Source: Falsochrobactrum tianjinense (GTDB taxonomy: Bacteria; Pseudomonadota; Alphaproteobacteria; Rhizobiales; Rhizobiaceae). From it: DNA of 64,000 nt. The DNA is taken from assembly GCF_019100495.1 (NCBI RefSeq), contig NZ_JAHRVA010000004.1, positions 186,001 through 250,000 of the forward strand, given 5' to 3'. A program made the position numbers and the translations under genes. Shown in pieces: positions 1-9,258 of the stretch. The first letter of the stretch is position 1. Each line of letters starts with the position of its first letter. The notes below the pieces were generated by a model that ran no database searches, was not told the DNA's origin, and saw only the letters and a program-made list of their open reading frames with translations.

Positions 1-120
1 ATGCAGAAGCTGCCTTACTACACGACCATGGCCGGTGCGGACTCCGCCGCCGAAGCTATTGCAGCCCTCAAGGCCGGTTCCCTGGAAGTGCGCCCTTTGC
101 AAGACTATTTCCGGACATAA
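1..120 (+). CDS. carB: Carbamoyl-phosphate synthase large subunit, C-terminal end (partial)
   Basis: Only the last 39 residues are inside the window; the gene begins upstream. The closing stretch, with [19 protein letters not shown]-like spacing and EVRPLQDYF, matches the C-terminus of the allosteric (MGS-like) domain of CarB, which makes carbamoyl phosphate for arginine and pyrimidine synthesis. The first codon here happens to be ATG but is internal to the protein. A hairpin follows the stop. The assignment rests on a short but characteristic tail. Confidence 0.85.
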   Translation: MQKLPYYTTMAGADSAAEAIAALKAGSLEVRPLQDYFRT

Positions 121-138
121 TTTTTTCCGGAACACGCA

Positions 139-1971
139 TCATGGCCGGGGGTGAAAACCTCCGGCCATTTCCGTTTGCCTTTTATGATGCGGCACATGAA
201 GCGGATCGGCATCCCGATCCATTTCCAGATGCAATTGCCGTTTCAGTAAACCATCGTGACCAAGGGTCTTGCCGATGTGAATGACGGCCGCATCCTTCAA
301 ATGACCCGTCAGAATGGCATAGGCGCGCTGCCTCGCTTCTTCATCCATGCCATCCAGCACTCCATCAATAACGATCCAGCGTGGATTTTGCAGCACAAGC
401 CGGGCAAGAGCGAGACATTGCTGTTCATCCTCGACCAGCGCCCGGTCCCAGCGCAGGATGTCGTCAATTTGCGGTACGAGTCGCTCCAGCCCCGCAAGCT
501 TCAGCACCTCAGCCACCTGATTGTGCGAGAAACCCTTGCGATCGAGCGGGTAGACCACAACCTCATGCAGATCGCCGGGTGGGATATAGGGCGCGCGTGG
601 AATAAAAATCACCTGATCGCCCGCAGGCATGCCGATCCGGCCGCTGCCCCACGGCCACAGGCCGCCGAGCGCTCGAAAAAACAGACTGCGTTCCCCTTCC
701 GTCGCGCCTGTCACCAGCACATATTCGCCGGGTTCAATAGCAGCGGTTTTTTCCACCAGATTGAGACAGCCGTCGGGCGCTGCAATCGACAGGCTATCAA
801 TAGTCAGACGTTCGTCACCATTGATATCCATTGCAATCTGGCGATCGAGATGGCCGATTTCGTCCATGCGCAAAATTGCATGCCGAAAGCTTGCCACGCG
901 CAACAAAGTAGCGCGCCAGTCAGCGATCGCGCCAAAATTATTGACGAACCAGCGCAAGGAATTATGGACTTGCGTGAAAGCTCCCACGGCCATCATCAGT
1001 CCGCCAAATGTAAGGTTGCCAGCAAAATAGACCGGGGCGGCCACCAGAATCGGCGCAATGATAGTGATCCAGCCATAGCCTGCCGTTACCCATGTCAAGC
1101 TGGTCGTTGCCGTGACGATGCGCTTGATTGCGGCCAGTACCGCATCGATATCGCGGTTGATCCGGCGTTGCTCGTCAGCTTCGCCGCGCGCTAGTGTGAC
1201 CGCATCGATATGTTCGTTCACCCGCATCAGCGAAAAGCGGAAATCCGCTTCGCGCGCGTAGCGATTGGCATTGTAATTGACGAGGCTGCGCCCCACGACC
1301 CAGGTGAGCAGCGAAGCCGAACCCGCATAAATAACAGCCGCCCAGACCATATAGCCGGGGATCGAGAAACTGTAACCCTGCATATGAAAGACAAAGCCGC
1401 TTGAAAGCGACCACAACACACCCACGAAGCTGACGAGAATAACGGTCGATTGCAGCAGGTTGATGCCAAGATCACAGGTCATTTCGGCAAGATGGCGCGC
1501 GTCTTCATGCAAGCGCTGATCGGGGTTGACGCCGATCTCTCCCGCCTTGGCGAGACGGAAAGCCCGTCCCGGTTGCAGCCATTGCCCCACCAGATCCCGT
1601 GCAAGCCCCTCTCTCAGCTTGAGCTTGAGCATCAGGTTCAGCCATGTTTGCGAGACATTGAGGATAAGGACCGTGCCCGCTATCGCGAAGAACACCAGAA
1701 GCTGGTGAAAAAATTCGTTCAGATCGCGCCGCGATAACGCATCATAAAAAGGCACATTCCAGCGATTGACCGCAATTTGGCCAATTGCAATCAAAACGAT
1801 CAGCACGAATATACCAGTGCCGATTGCGATAATCGCATTGCGTACAGGCGATGCCCAGAACGCCCCCACCATCATACCGGCTTGCGAGAAAAGATCGCTG
1901 CCATCGGCACGCGAATGGTCGGATTGATGCGAGTCGCTTTTCCCTGCTTTGGCGGTCTTTCTTTCATTCAT
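139..1971 (-). CDS. SbmA/YddA-like ABC transporter, membrane domain fused to a degenerate ATPase domain
   Basis: About 610 residues. The N-terminal half has several hydrophobic segments and the NPDQRLHED signature of the ABC_membrane_2 (SbmA/BacA/YddA) family, whose members move peptides or vitamins across the inner membrane. The C-terminal half aligns by eye with an ABC ATPase, but every catalytic motif is altered. The Walker A position reads GATEGERS with no lysine, the Q-loop is FIPRAP with no glutamine, the signature is VEDEQQ instead of LSGGEQQ, and Walker B is followed by Gly (VIDGVLDG) instead of Glu. The reading frame is intact. ATG at 1971 has GAGG eight bases upstream and is preferred over the ATG at 2010. 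It converges on carB. The substrate is unknown. Confidence 0.8.
   Translation of the reverse strand: MNERKTAKAGKSDSHQSDHSRADGSDLFSQAGMMVGAFWASPVRNAIIAIGTGIFVLIVLIAIGQIAVNRWNVPFYDALSRRDLNEFFHQLLVFFAIAGTVLILNVSQTWLNLMLKLKLREGLARDLVGQWLQPGRAFRLAKAGEIGVNPDQRLHEDARHLAEMTCDLGINLLQSTVILVSFVGVLWSLSSGFVFHMQGYSFSIPGYMVWAAVIYAGSASLLTWVVGRSLVNYNANRYAREADFRFSLMRVNEHIDAVTLARGEADEQRRINRDIDAVLAAIKRIVTATTSLTWVTAGYGWITIIAPILVAAPVYFAGNLTFGGLMMAVGAFTQVHNSLRWFVNNFGAIADWRATLLRVASFRHAILRMDEIGHLDRQIAMDINGDERLTIDSLSIAAPDGCLNLVEKTAAIEPGEYVLVTGATEGERSLFFRALGGLWPWGSGRIGMPAGDQVIFIPRAPYIPPGDLHEVVVYPLDRKGFSHNQVAEVLKLAGLERLVPQIDDILRWDRALVEDEQQCLALARLVLQNPRWIVIDGVLDGMDEEARQRAYAILTGHLKDAAVIHIGKTLGHDGLLKRQLHLEMDRDADPLHVPHHKRQTEMAGGFHPRP
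141..168 (+). terminator. Hairpin after carB, possible terminator
   Basis: A 12-bp stem including one G-U pair closes a GAAA tetraloop; the arms are ATGGCCGG and CCGGCCAT. It lies 20 bases past the carB stop and overlaps the last codons of the opposing ABC gene. The T-run behind it is broken (TTTCCGTTT), so termination strength is uncertain. Confidence 0.45.
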
Positions 1972-2085
1972 GGTCCGACCTCGCTGTACCGGCATGCGAA
2001 AAAGCTCCATGGGGAGCGGTTTCCGTAGTACTGTCTCACGAAAAATGCGGCAACGAAATGAATGAACAATGCAAATCGCGCTGTC

Positions 2086-2262
2086 TTGTATTGGTCAAAT
2101 TTGTCACATATAGTGGCGCCATCGATTTTTCGGTCAAGTGACTTTGCGACCCGTACGGCCAGTCCGTGCTTCCTGACGATCTCCTGTCCATAAATTCGAT
2201 TCACAGGGACGTATGCGAACCATGCGGACTACACGACTACTAACGTTACAAAGGAATTTCCC
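2086..2262 (+). promoter_or_regulatory. Promoter and long 5' leader of the first cold-shock gene
   Basis: A plausible sigma-70 promoter has TTGTAT at 2086-2091, a 17-base spacer and TATAGT at 2109-2114. Transcription would start near 2121, giving a leader of about 140 bases before the ATG. Long leaders that act as RNA thermosensors are typical of cspA genes; that role here is inferred. AAGGAA lies just before the start codon. Confidence 0.5.
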
Positions 2263-2472
2263 ATGGCTACGGGAACAGTAAAGTGGTTCAACACGACCAA
2301 GGGCTTCGGCTTCATTCAGCCGGATCAGGGCGGCGCGGACGTTTTCGTCCACATCTCCGCCGTTCAGCGCGCTGGTCTTGCCACGCTTGATGAAGGCCAG
2401 AAGGTTTCGTACGAAATCGTACAGGATCGCCGTTCGGGCCGTTCGTCTGCCGACAACCTCGTTGCAGCCTAA
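2263..2472 (+). CDS. cspA: Cold-shock protein, CspA family
   Basis: A 69-residue single cold-shock domain. It carries RNP1-like KGFGFI and RNP2-like DVFVHIS, the nucleic-acid-binding motifs of this RNA chaperone family, and starts with the usual GTVKWFN. AAAGGAA lies at correct spacing before the ATG. The gene is monocistronic, with its own long leader and a strong terminator. A second family member is encoded at 20264. Which paralogue responds to cold cannot be told from sequence. Confidence 0.95.
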   Translation: MATGTVKWFNTTKGFGFIQPDQGGADVFVHISAVQRAGLATLDEGQKVSYEIVQDRRSGRSSADNLVAA

Positions 2473-2495
2473 TCGGCGCATAACGGGTAGAATTG

Positions 2496-2525
2496 AAAAG
2501 GCGGGGCAAACACCCCGCCTTTTTC
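2496..2525 (+). terminator. Rho-independent terminator of the first cold-shock gene
   Basis: A GC-rich stem GGCGGGG / CCCCGCC with loop CAAACA is followed by TTTTT and preceded by AAAA. It sits directly after the cold-shock gene and just before the end of the convergent GST gene, so it may work on both strands. Confidence 0.9.
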
Positions 2526-2528
2526 ATA

Positions 2529-3143
2529 TCAGGCAGGCAGCCATTCGAGTGGCACATGCCCCTCATCTGCCGCCACGCGACCAAGCCACCCCTCCACTGC
2601 CGGATAGCGTTTCATATCGAAGCCGGAGCGATGAGCGTCATGCGAATAGGCATAAAGCGCAATATCCGCCACGCTCAACCCCTGTCCGGCCAGAAATGGC
2701 GCCTTTTGCAGCTGCGTTTCCATTACGCCCAGAGCCTTTTCGCCACCCGCAAGTGTCGCGGCCAAACGTTCAGGCGTCGCCTCCCGCGCGCGTTCGGGAT
2801 AGAACATCAAGGCACGGCGAACCGCAATATAGGGCTCATGGCTATATTGCTCGAAGAACAGCCATTGATAAGCCAGCGCGCGTTCATAAGCATCCTTGGG
2901 CAAATAACGCGTATTCTCGGCAAGATGGAGAAGGATCGCGTTTGATTCGGCAATAAACCGCCCATCCTCCAACTCCAGCAGCGGTACCTTGCCATTGGGA
3001 TTTTTGGCCAGATATTCCAACTTGCGCGTGGAACCGTCCAGCGCGGAAATCACCACATGACGAAAGGGCTTGCCCAGTTTGGCCAGTAAAAGCCGCGGCT
3101 TGTAACAGTTTCCTGAATCGGGCTGTGAATAGAGTGTCAGCAT
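2529..3143 (-). CDS. Glutathione S-transferase family protein
   Basis: 204 residues. The N-terminal thioredoxin-fold half begins MLTLYSQPDSGNCYKPR and holds the GSH-binding segment GKVPLLELEDGRFIAESNAI (cis-Pro and ESNAI). The C-terminal half is the usual all-helical domain with SVADIALYAY. Such cytosolic proteins conjugate or reduce electrophiles with glutathione. The start at 3143 has AGGAG six bases upstream; a longer open frame to 3194 lacks such a site. The substrate is unknown. Confidence 0.88.
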   Translation of the reverse strand: MLTLYSQPDSGNCYKPRLLLAKLGKPFRHVVISALDGSTRKLEYLAKNPNGKVPLLELEDGRFIAESNAILLHLAENTRYLPKDAYERALAYQWLFFEQYSHEPYIAVRRALMFYPERAREATPERLAATLAGGEKALGVMETQLQKAPFLAGQGLSVADIALYAYSHDAHRSGFDMKRYPAVEGWLGRVAADEGHVPLEWLPA

Positions 3144-3369
3144 CTGCTTCTCCTGTGCTGCTATAACATGTCTTCCCGATTGCGGCTTGTCCAATCCGTT
3201 TCATTGAAACGACAGTGTCGCCAGATTGATGAATTCGACCGTTCTAGCCACGCAGTAGCGCGAGAAAGGCGAATTAATTGCGAAACGATAAAGCTTTTGT
3301 TGCGATTTGTGCGCCAATGAGACATAGGAATGGCGCAAGACCGGACCATGCCCGGTGCCGGTTATCTGA

Positions 3370-4596
<1,227 letters not shown>

Positions 4597-4622
4597 TTTC
4601 AATCGTCGAAACGAAAACTTCC

Positions 4623-4646
4623 AAGGGGCCGCAAGGCCCCTTTTCT
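4623..4646 (+). terminator. Rho-independent terminator of aatA
   Basis: AAGGGGCC / GGCCCCTT with a GCAA loop, followed by TTCTTT, 26 bases after the stop codon. Confidence 0.85.
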
Positions 4647-4680
4647 TTGCCCGGCTTGCAGAATTGGTGGTGGCGAAGCC

Positions 4681-4797
4681 AAAAAAAAAGCCAGACAAAT
4701 GTCTGGCTTTGAGTTTTGAAGGTGCCTTTGAGGCAAACCTCCAGAGGGGAACACTCAGCCTGCGCAAATGGGAGGAGGAAACGCAGCGCTGAGATGA
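4681..4797 (-). ncRNA. Candidate AbcR-type (alpha-r15-like) trans-acting small RNA
   Basis: On the minus strand a self-contained RNA unit of about 117 bases can be read. A 5' hairpin (CUCAGC and CUGCG arms, 4754-4793) exposes an anti-Shine-Dalgarno loop CCUCCUCCC (complement of 4770-4778). A small middle hairpin GAGG-UUUG-CCUC follows. The last element is a perfect 10-bp terminator stem (4687-4710) followed by a run of Ts. Upstream on the same strand, TTGCCA (4830-4825) and CATATA are spaced 18 bases apart. This layout is that of the Hfq-dependent AbcR RNAs, which repress ABC-transporter mRNAs. A VtlR/LsrB-like regulator gene sits next door. The ends are predicted from sequence only. Confidence 0.72.
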
Positions 4798-4850
4798 TCC
4801 TTATATGCTCCTTGCATACTGTTTTGGCAATACGAATTTAGCGCAATGCA

Positions 4851-4871
4851 GCCATGCATTTTACGCATGGC
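4851..4871 (-). promoter_or_regulatory. LysR-type operator upstream of the small RNA
   Basis: A perfect inverted repeat with 7-bp arms GCCATGC and GCATGGC contains a T-N11-A core. Its centre is about 64 bases upstream of the predicted small-RNA start, where LysR-family recognition sites normally lie. The adjacent LysR gene is the obvious candidate regulator; this is inference. Confidence 0.6.
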
Positions 4872-5046
4872 TTATTTCGTGCATAATATTATTTAAAATC
4901 AATACCTTATCGAAAGATGGCAACTATCACCCGTCATAGACAACAACATTTCGACCTTCGCAATTAAGAAGCCGGCAAATAATCAACCTGCGAATCACTT
5001 CGTGAATCGTTGAAAAAGATAAGCCGTCGGGAAAAGACGCGCTGGA

Positions 5047-5952
5047 TCAGAATGTCCAGTTGCGCGCCTTCGAGAACAGGAAGTCACGGAAGGCATGTAG
5101 CTTTGCGGAGTTCTTCAACGCTTCAGGATAACAGAAGAACGTATCGAAGGACGGTATTTCTTCAAGCTCAGGCAGAAGCTTCACCAATCCGGCCTCCTTG
5201 TCCGCCATATAGTCGGGCAAGACGGCAATACCGACACCGCGCTGCACAGCCCGGCGGATAGAAAGAAGATTATTGACCTGAAGCACGGGAATGCGTGTGC
5301 TTGCATCAGAGCGCCCAGCAATCTCCAGCCAATTCAGCCCGGTTAAATAGCTCGGCGCAGGCTCGCCAAAAGTTACGATGCGGTGCTGGTCGATCTCATC
5401 GATAGAATTGAGCTTGCCATATTTGGAGACATATCCGGCAGAGGCATAGACGTGCATATGCACGGTGAAAAGACGCCGCTGGATAAGATCGGGCTGTTGC
5501 GGCTGGCGCAGGCGAATCGCGCAATCCGCGTGCCGCATGGTGAGGTCGAGCTCCTCATTGTCGAGAATGAGCTGTAGTTGCACGTCCTGATACAGGTCGA
5601 CAAATTCCTGAATACGCTCGACCAGCCAGCCGGAACCAAGCCCGACAGTCGTCGTCACGCGCAGACGTCCCGAAGGCTTTTCGCGGCTTTCCGACAGTTT
5701 GGAGCGAACATTCTCAAGCTTCATCAGCACATCATGCGCCGTGCGATAAAGTATCTCTCCCTGCTCGGTCAGGATAAGTCCGCGCGCATGGCGATGGAAC
5801 AGGGGAACGCCGACATCCTGTTCGAGCGCGCTGACCTGGCGCGAAATGGCCGATTGCGACAAACGCAATGTCTGCGCGGCATGAGTGAACGACCCGGCCT
5901 CAGCCGCCGCATGGAATATGCGCAGTTTGTCCCAGTCCAGCGGTGCGGCCAC
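5047..5952 (-). CDS. vtlR: LysR-family transcriptional regulator, VtlR/LsrB type
   Basis: 301 residues. The N-terminal winged helix-turn-helix (residues about 5-65: LRIFHAAAEAGSFTHAAQ, then LSQSAISRQVSALE) is followed by a LysR substrate-binding domain. The GTG start has GGGGAG eight bases upstream. It lies 15 bases after trxB on the same strand, the arrangement of LsrB in rhizobia and VtlR in Brucella, where it controls virulence or oxidative-stress functions and, in Brucella, an AbcR small RNA. A matching small RNA and a LysR-type site lie just downstream. The symbol rests on residue pattern and context. Confidence 0.85.
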   Translation of the reverse strand: MAAPLDWDKLRIFHAAAEAGSFTHAAQTLRLSQSAISRQVSALEQDVGVPLFHRHARGLILTEQGEILYRTAHDVLMKLENVRSKLSESREKPSGRLRVTTTVGLGSGWLVERIQEFVDLYQDVQLQLILDNEELDLTMRHADCAIRLRQPQQPDLIQRRLFTVHMHVYASAGYVSKYGKLNSIDEIDQHRIVTFGEPAPSYLTGLNWLEIAGRSDASTRIPVLQVNNLLSIRRAVQRGVGIAVLPDYMADKEAGLVKLLPELEEIPSFDTFFCYPEALKNSAKLHAFRDFLFSKARNWTF

Positions 5953-5967
5953 GTTTTTCTCCCCTCA

Positions 5968-6942
5968 TCACTCCGCAGCTTCATGCAGCGGTTCCTGTGC
6001 CGCCAGCCAGCGCTCGGCTTCGAGAGCGGCCATGCAACCCATACCGGCAGCCGTGACAGCCTGCCGGTAAATATCGTCCGTAACATCTCCGGCGGCAAAA
6101 ATTCCCGGTACATCTGTGGCGGTTGAATCGGGTGCCGTCCACAAATAGCCGTTCGGCTTTTGCTTGAGTTTGCCTTCGAACAGCGCGACCGCCGGGGCAT
6201 GACCGATAGCGATGAACACCCCATGCGTATCCAGTTCGTGCGTCTCGCCGGTTACGATATCTTTCAGGCGGACGCCACTTACCGTCGCCCCCATCGGGGG
6301 CCGAGCTTCCGTACCCAGAATCTCATCAATGACGCTATTCCAGACGATCTTCACATTTTCACGAGAAAGCAGCCGGTCTTGCAGGATTTTTTCCGCGCGA
6401 AAACCATCGCGGCGGTGCACAACGGTCACGCTTTTGGCTATATGCGACAGATAGAGCGCTTCTTCAACCGCCGTATTGCCGCCTCCGACCACCACCACGT
6501 CCTTACCGCGATAGAAAAAACCATCACAGGTCGCACAGGCGGAAACGCCGCCGCCCATGAATGCCTGCTCGCTTTCGAGGCCCAGCCATTTAGCCTGCGC
6601 GCCAGTCGCAATGATCAAAGCGTCACAGGTATAGACCGTACCGGAATCGCCCTTAAGGCGGAATGGGCGCTGTGTAGTTTCGACTTCGGTGATGATGTCA
6701 TGCACGATCTCCGCGCCGACATTTTCGGCCTGCTTGGCCATCTGATCCATCATCCACGGCCCCTGCACCGCTTCGGCATAGCCCGGATAGTTTTCCACGT
6801 CAGTCGTGATCATCAATTGACCACCCTGCTGCAATCCGGCAATGACGATTGGCTTGAGCATAGCGCGCGCGGCATAGATCGCCGCCGTATAGCCCGCCGG
6901 TCCAGAGCCGATGACTATAACGGGCGCATGGCGTTGTGACAT
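5968..6942 (-). CDS. trxB: Thioredoxin-disulfide reductase
   Basis: 324 residues. The N-terminal FAD-binding GSGPAGYTAAIYAARA, the redox-active CATC motif (ACATCDGFF) and the NADPH-binding GGGNTAVEEAL follow in the expected order, and a C-terminal GDVTD FAD motif closes the protein. It passes electrons from NADPH through FAD to thioredoxin in the cytosol. It is the first gene of a probable two-gene transcript with the LysR regulator, which in rhizobia is linked to redox sensing. Confidence 0.96.
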   Translation of the reverse strand: MSQRHAPVIVIGSGPAGYTAAIYAARAMLKPIVIAGLQQGGQLMITTDVENYPGYAEAVQGPWMMDQMAKQAENVGAEIVHDIITEVETTQRPFRLKGDSGTVYTCDALIIATGAQAKWLGLESEQAFMGGGVSACATCDGFFYRGKDVVVVGGGNTAVEEALYLSHIAKSVTVVHRRDGFRAEKILQDRLLSRENVKIVWNSVIDEILGTEARPPMGATVSGVRLKDIVTGETHELDTHGVFIAIGHAPAVALFEGKLKQKPNGYLWTAPDSTATDVPGIFAAGDVTDDIYRQAVTAAGMGCMAALEAERWLAAQEPLHEAAE

Positions 6943-7261
6943 GGGATGCTTCTCCGATCGTAGAATAGAAGGTCACGGACTGCCAGCTCATCAGAATCGC
7001 CTGCGCGCGCTCCACTTTCGCCAATGCCCGGATATTGTGGCCAAGGTAGGTCCGCCACAGATTCTTTGCAAGGTTTGACAGGCATTTGCTGTGCTTTAGC
7101 CACAGCTTGTCGCCATCAATCACGATGAGGGAACACAGCCACATTGCAGATGAGCCGATCCCGCATTAAACAAGCAGAACGTAAACAAGCCTCGCCACCC
7201 GCCGGAGCCGATCGCCATTTACCAGACTGTTGCCAATATCTGCGCGCGTTTCGGCCTTTTC
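6943..7261. other. Intergenic region between divergent trxB and trkH
   Basis: About 320 bases. It must hold the promoters of both flanking genes. The part after 7154 is open in the trkH frame and probably codes for the TrkH N-terminus. I see no RNA gene, clear palindrome or repeat in it. Confidence 0.5.
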
Positions 7262-8662
7262 ATGGCTGTCGCCATGCTGTTGCCTGCCGCCATCGACTTA
7301 CGCGATGGCAGCGATGACTGGCTGATCTTCGTGCGTTCGGCTGCGGCGACCGGCGCGCTCTCCATGCTGATATTCCTGGCAACACAAAACCGTACGGCTC
7401 GTTTCACCCCGCGTCTGGGTTTTCTGTTGACCGCCTGTCTCTGGCTGACCGCGAGTTTCCTCGGCTCGATACCGCTTTATTTTTCACATCTGCCCATCAG
7501 CTATGCCACCGCCTTTTTCGAGGCCATGTCCGGTGTGACGTCTACCGGCGCAACGGCCCTTTTCAACCTCGACGACATGCAGCGCGGAATATTGCTGTGG
7601 CGCTCCTTGCTATGCTGGATCGGCGGCATCGGCTTCATCGGCCTGGCACTGCTCATGCTGCCATCACTGCGCGCCGGAGGGCTTGCGCTTTTTCACATGG
7701 AAAACTCCGACAAATCGGAAAAAATCCTGCCGCGCATGAACCAGATCGCACTGGGCATCGTCAGCGCCTATCTGAGCCTGACGGCGGCCTGCATCGTCGC
7801 CTATTTCGCCGTGGGCATGAGCATTTTCGACGCAGTCAATCATAGCTTCACCACGATTGCGACTGCGGGCTTTTCGACCCATGACAGCTCACTGGGCTTT
7901 TACGAAGACAATCAACTGCTCTTGGTGGTCGCGACCATATTCATGGCGCTGTCGGCACTGCCTTTCGTACTTTATATCAAGGCGTTCATGCCGCGCAGGC
8001 TCGAACTGCTGAGTGATCCGCAGATGAAGCTTTTTCTCACGCTGGTCATCGGCTTCAGCTTTCTTCTCGCGATCGTGCTGCGGACCGGATCGCATATTCC
8101 TTTCGGCGACGCGCTCGTTTCCGCCTCCTTTCACTTCGTCTCGGTTATTACCACCACAGGCTATGCGACCGAGGACTATTCCCTCTGGGGTCCGCCAGCC
8201 ATCGGCATTTTCTTTCTGGCCTCCTTCCTTGGCGGCTGTGCCGGTTCGACCTCCGGCGGCATCAAGATGAACCGCCTCATCATCCTGTGGAGCCTGACAC
8301 GGGCCAATCTGGTGCGTCTCATCATGCCCCATGCCGTGATTAAAATCCGCTACGGCTCTTCGGAAGTTTCCGGCGAAATCGCCCAGAACGTTTTGCTCTA
8401 CCTGTTCCTTTACATCGCCTCGCTCATAATCGGCACCGTTCTGCTGGCCTCACTGGGCCTCGATTTCGTTTCAGCTTTCACAGGTGCATTGACGGCGCTA
8501 TCCAACATTGGGCCGGGACTTGGCGACACGATAGGCCCTGTCGGTAATTATTCGACCATCGGCGATTCCGCCTTGTGGGTACTGTCATTCCTGATGCTGG
8601 CAGGCCGTCTTGAGCTGGTAACTGTATTTATTCTGTTCACACGCACTTTCTGGGTGCGTTGA
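7262..8662 (+). CDS. trkH: TrkH-family potassium uptake membrane protein
   Basis: 466 residues from the first ATG. It is strongly hydrophobic with about ten membrane segments and the filter-type loops of Trk/Ktr K+ transporters: SGVTSTGATA, TIATAGFSTH, SVITTTGYATED and ALSNIGPGLG. A serine/glycine-rich stretch CAGSTSGG is also present. It works with a cytosolic TrkA-type subunit, not seen here. Family members usually start some 15-25 residues earlier. The frame is open upstream to 7154 with a hydrophobic, family-like sequence (ARFGLF just before the ATG) but without ATG, GTG or TTG. The true start is therefore uncertain. Confidence 0.88.
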   Translation: MAVAMLLPAAIDLRDGSDDWLIFVRSAAATGALSMLIFLATQNRTARFTPRLGFLLTACLWLTASFLGSIPLYFSHLPISYATAFFEAMSGVTSTGATALFNLDDMQRGILLWRSLLCWIGGIGFIGLALLMLPSLRAGGLALFHMENSDKSEKILPRMNQIALGIVSAYLSLTAACIVAYFAVGMSIFDAVNHSFTTIATAGFSTHDSSLGFYEDNQLLLVVATIFMALSALPFVLYIKAFMPRRLELLSDPQMKLFLTLVIGFSFLLAIVLRTGSHIPFGDALVSASFHFVSVITTTGYATEDYSLWGPPAIGIFFLASFLGGCAGSTSGGIKMNRLIILWSLTRANLVRLIMPHAVIKIRYGSSEVSGEIAQNVLLYLFLYIASLIIGTVLLASLGLDFVSAFTGALTALSNIGPGLGDTIGPVGNYSTIGDSALWVLSFLMLAGRLELVTVFILFTRTFWVR

Positions 8663-8787
8663 CTGGACCATGAACGGTTTACATCCGGCTGTATCTTTTG
8701 TTATGAGCAAGGTTAGATTGCGCTATTGTGGCGCCGAATGTTTTATAATTACCCTGAAATGAAATTTCCTTGCGCGCGGAGTTTTGC

Positions 8788-9258
8788 ATGCCGATCAAGG
8801 CTGATCTGGATGAAATCGATTGGAAAATCCTCCGGGAGCTCCAGAATAACGGGCGTATCACCAATGTCGAACTCGCTGAACGGGTTGGCATTTCGGCTCC
8901 GCCTTGCCTGCGGCGTGTGCGCAAGCTCGAAGAGAGCGGCATCATTCGCGGCTATCGCGCAATATTGAACGGCAATGCTCTGGGGCAAGATCTGGTGGCC
9001 TTCTGCTCGGTTGGGCTGCATCGACAGGCCGATGCAGATCTGAAGGCTTTCGCCGAAAAGACCAAGCAATGGCCGCTGGTTCGCCGCGCATGGATGGTAT
9101 CGGGCGAATCCGATTTCCTGCTCCATTGCGTCGCACGCGATCTCAACTCGTTCCAGACATTCGTGATTGAGGAATTGACCGCTACCCCCAATGTGGATTC
9201 GGTACGCACCGCACTGACCATCCGTCCGGTCAAGGACGAGCCATTGATGATTCTCTAA
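8788..9258 (+). CDS. Lrp/AsnC-family transcriptional regulator
   Basis: 156 residues. The N-terminal winged helix (DEIDWKILRELQNNGRITNVELAERVGIS, then CLRRVRKLEESGII) is followed by a RAM ligand-binding domain (VRRAWMVSGESDFLL). Such regulators bind DNA as octamers or dimers and usually sense amino acids. The ATG at 8788 has GGAG nine bases upstream; the in-frame TTG at 8770 is less likely. The target is unknown; the neighbours trkH and the LPS gene give no clue. The stop overlaps the end of the convergent glycosyltransferase gene. Confidence 0.9.
   Translation: MPIKADLDEIDWKILRELQNNGRITNVELAERVGISAPPCLRRVRKLEESGIIRGYRAILNGNALGQDLVAFCSVGLHRQADADLKAFAEKTKQWPLVRRAWMVSGESDFLLHCVARDLNSFQTFVIEELTATPNVDSVRTALTIRPVKDEPLMIL

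Noticed and set aside
256-1194. Long plus-strand open frame opposite the ABC transporter gene
   Set aside because: It is the shadow of a GC-rich coding strand; the residues have no family pattern, and the minus-strand frame carries clear domain motifs.
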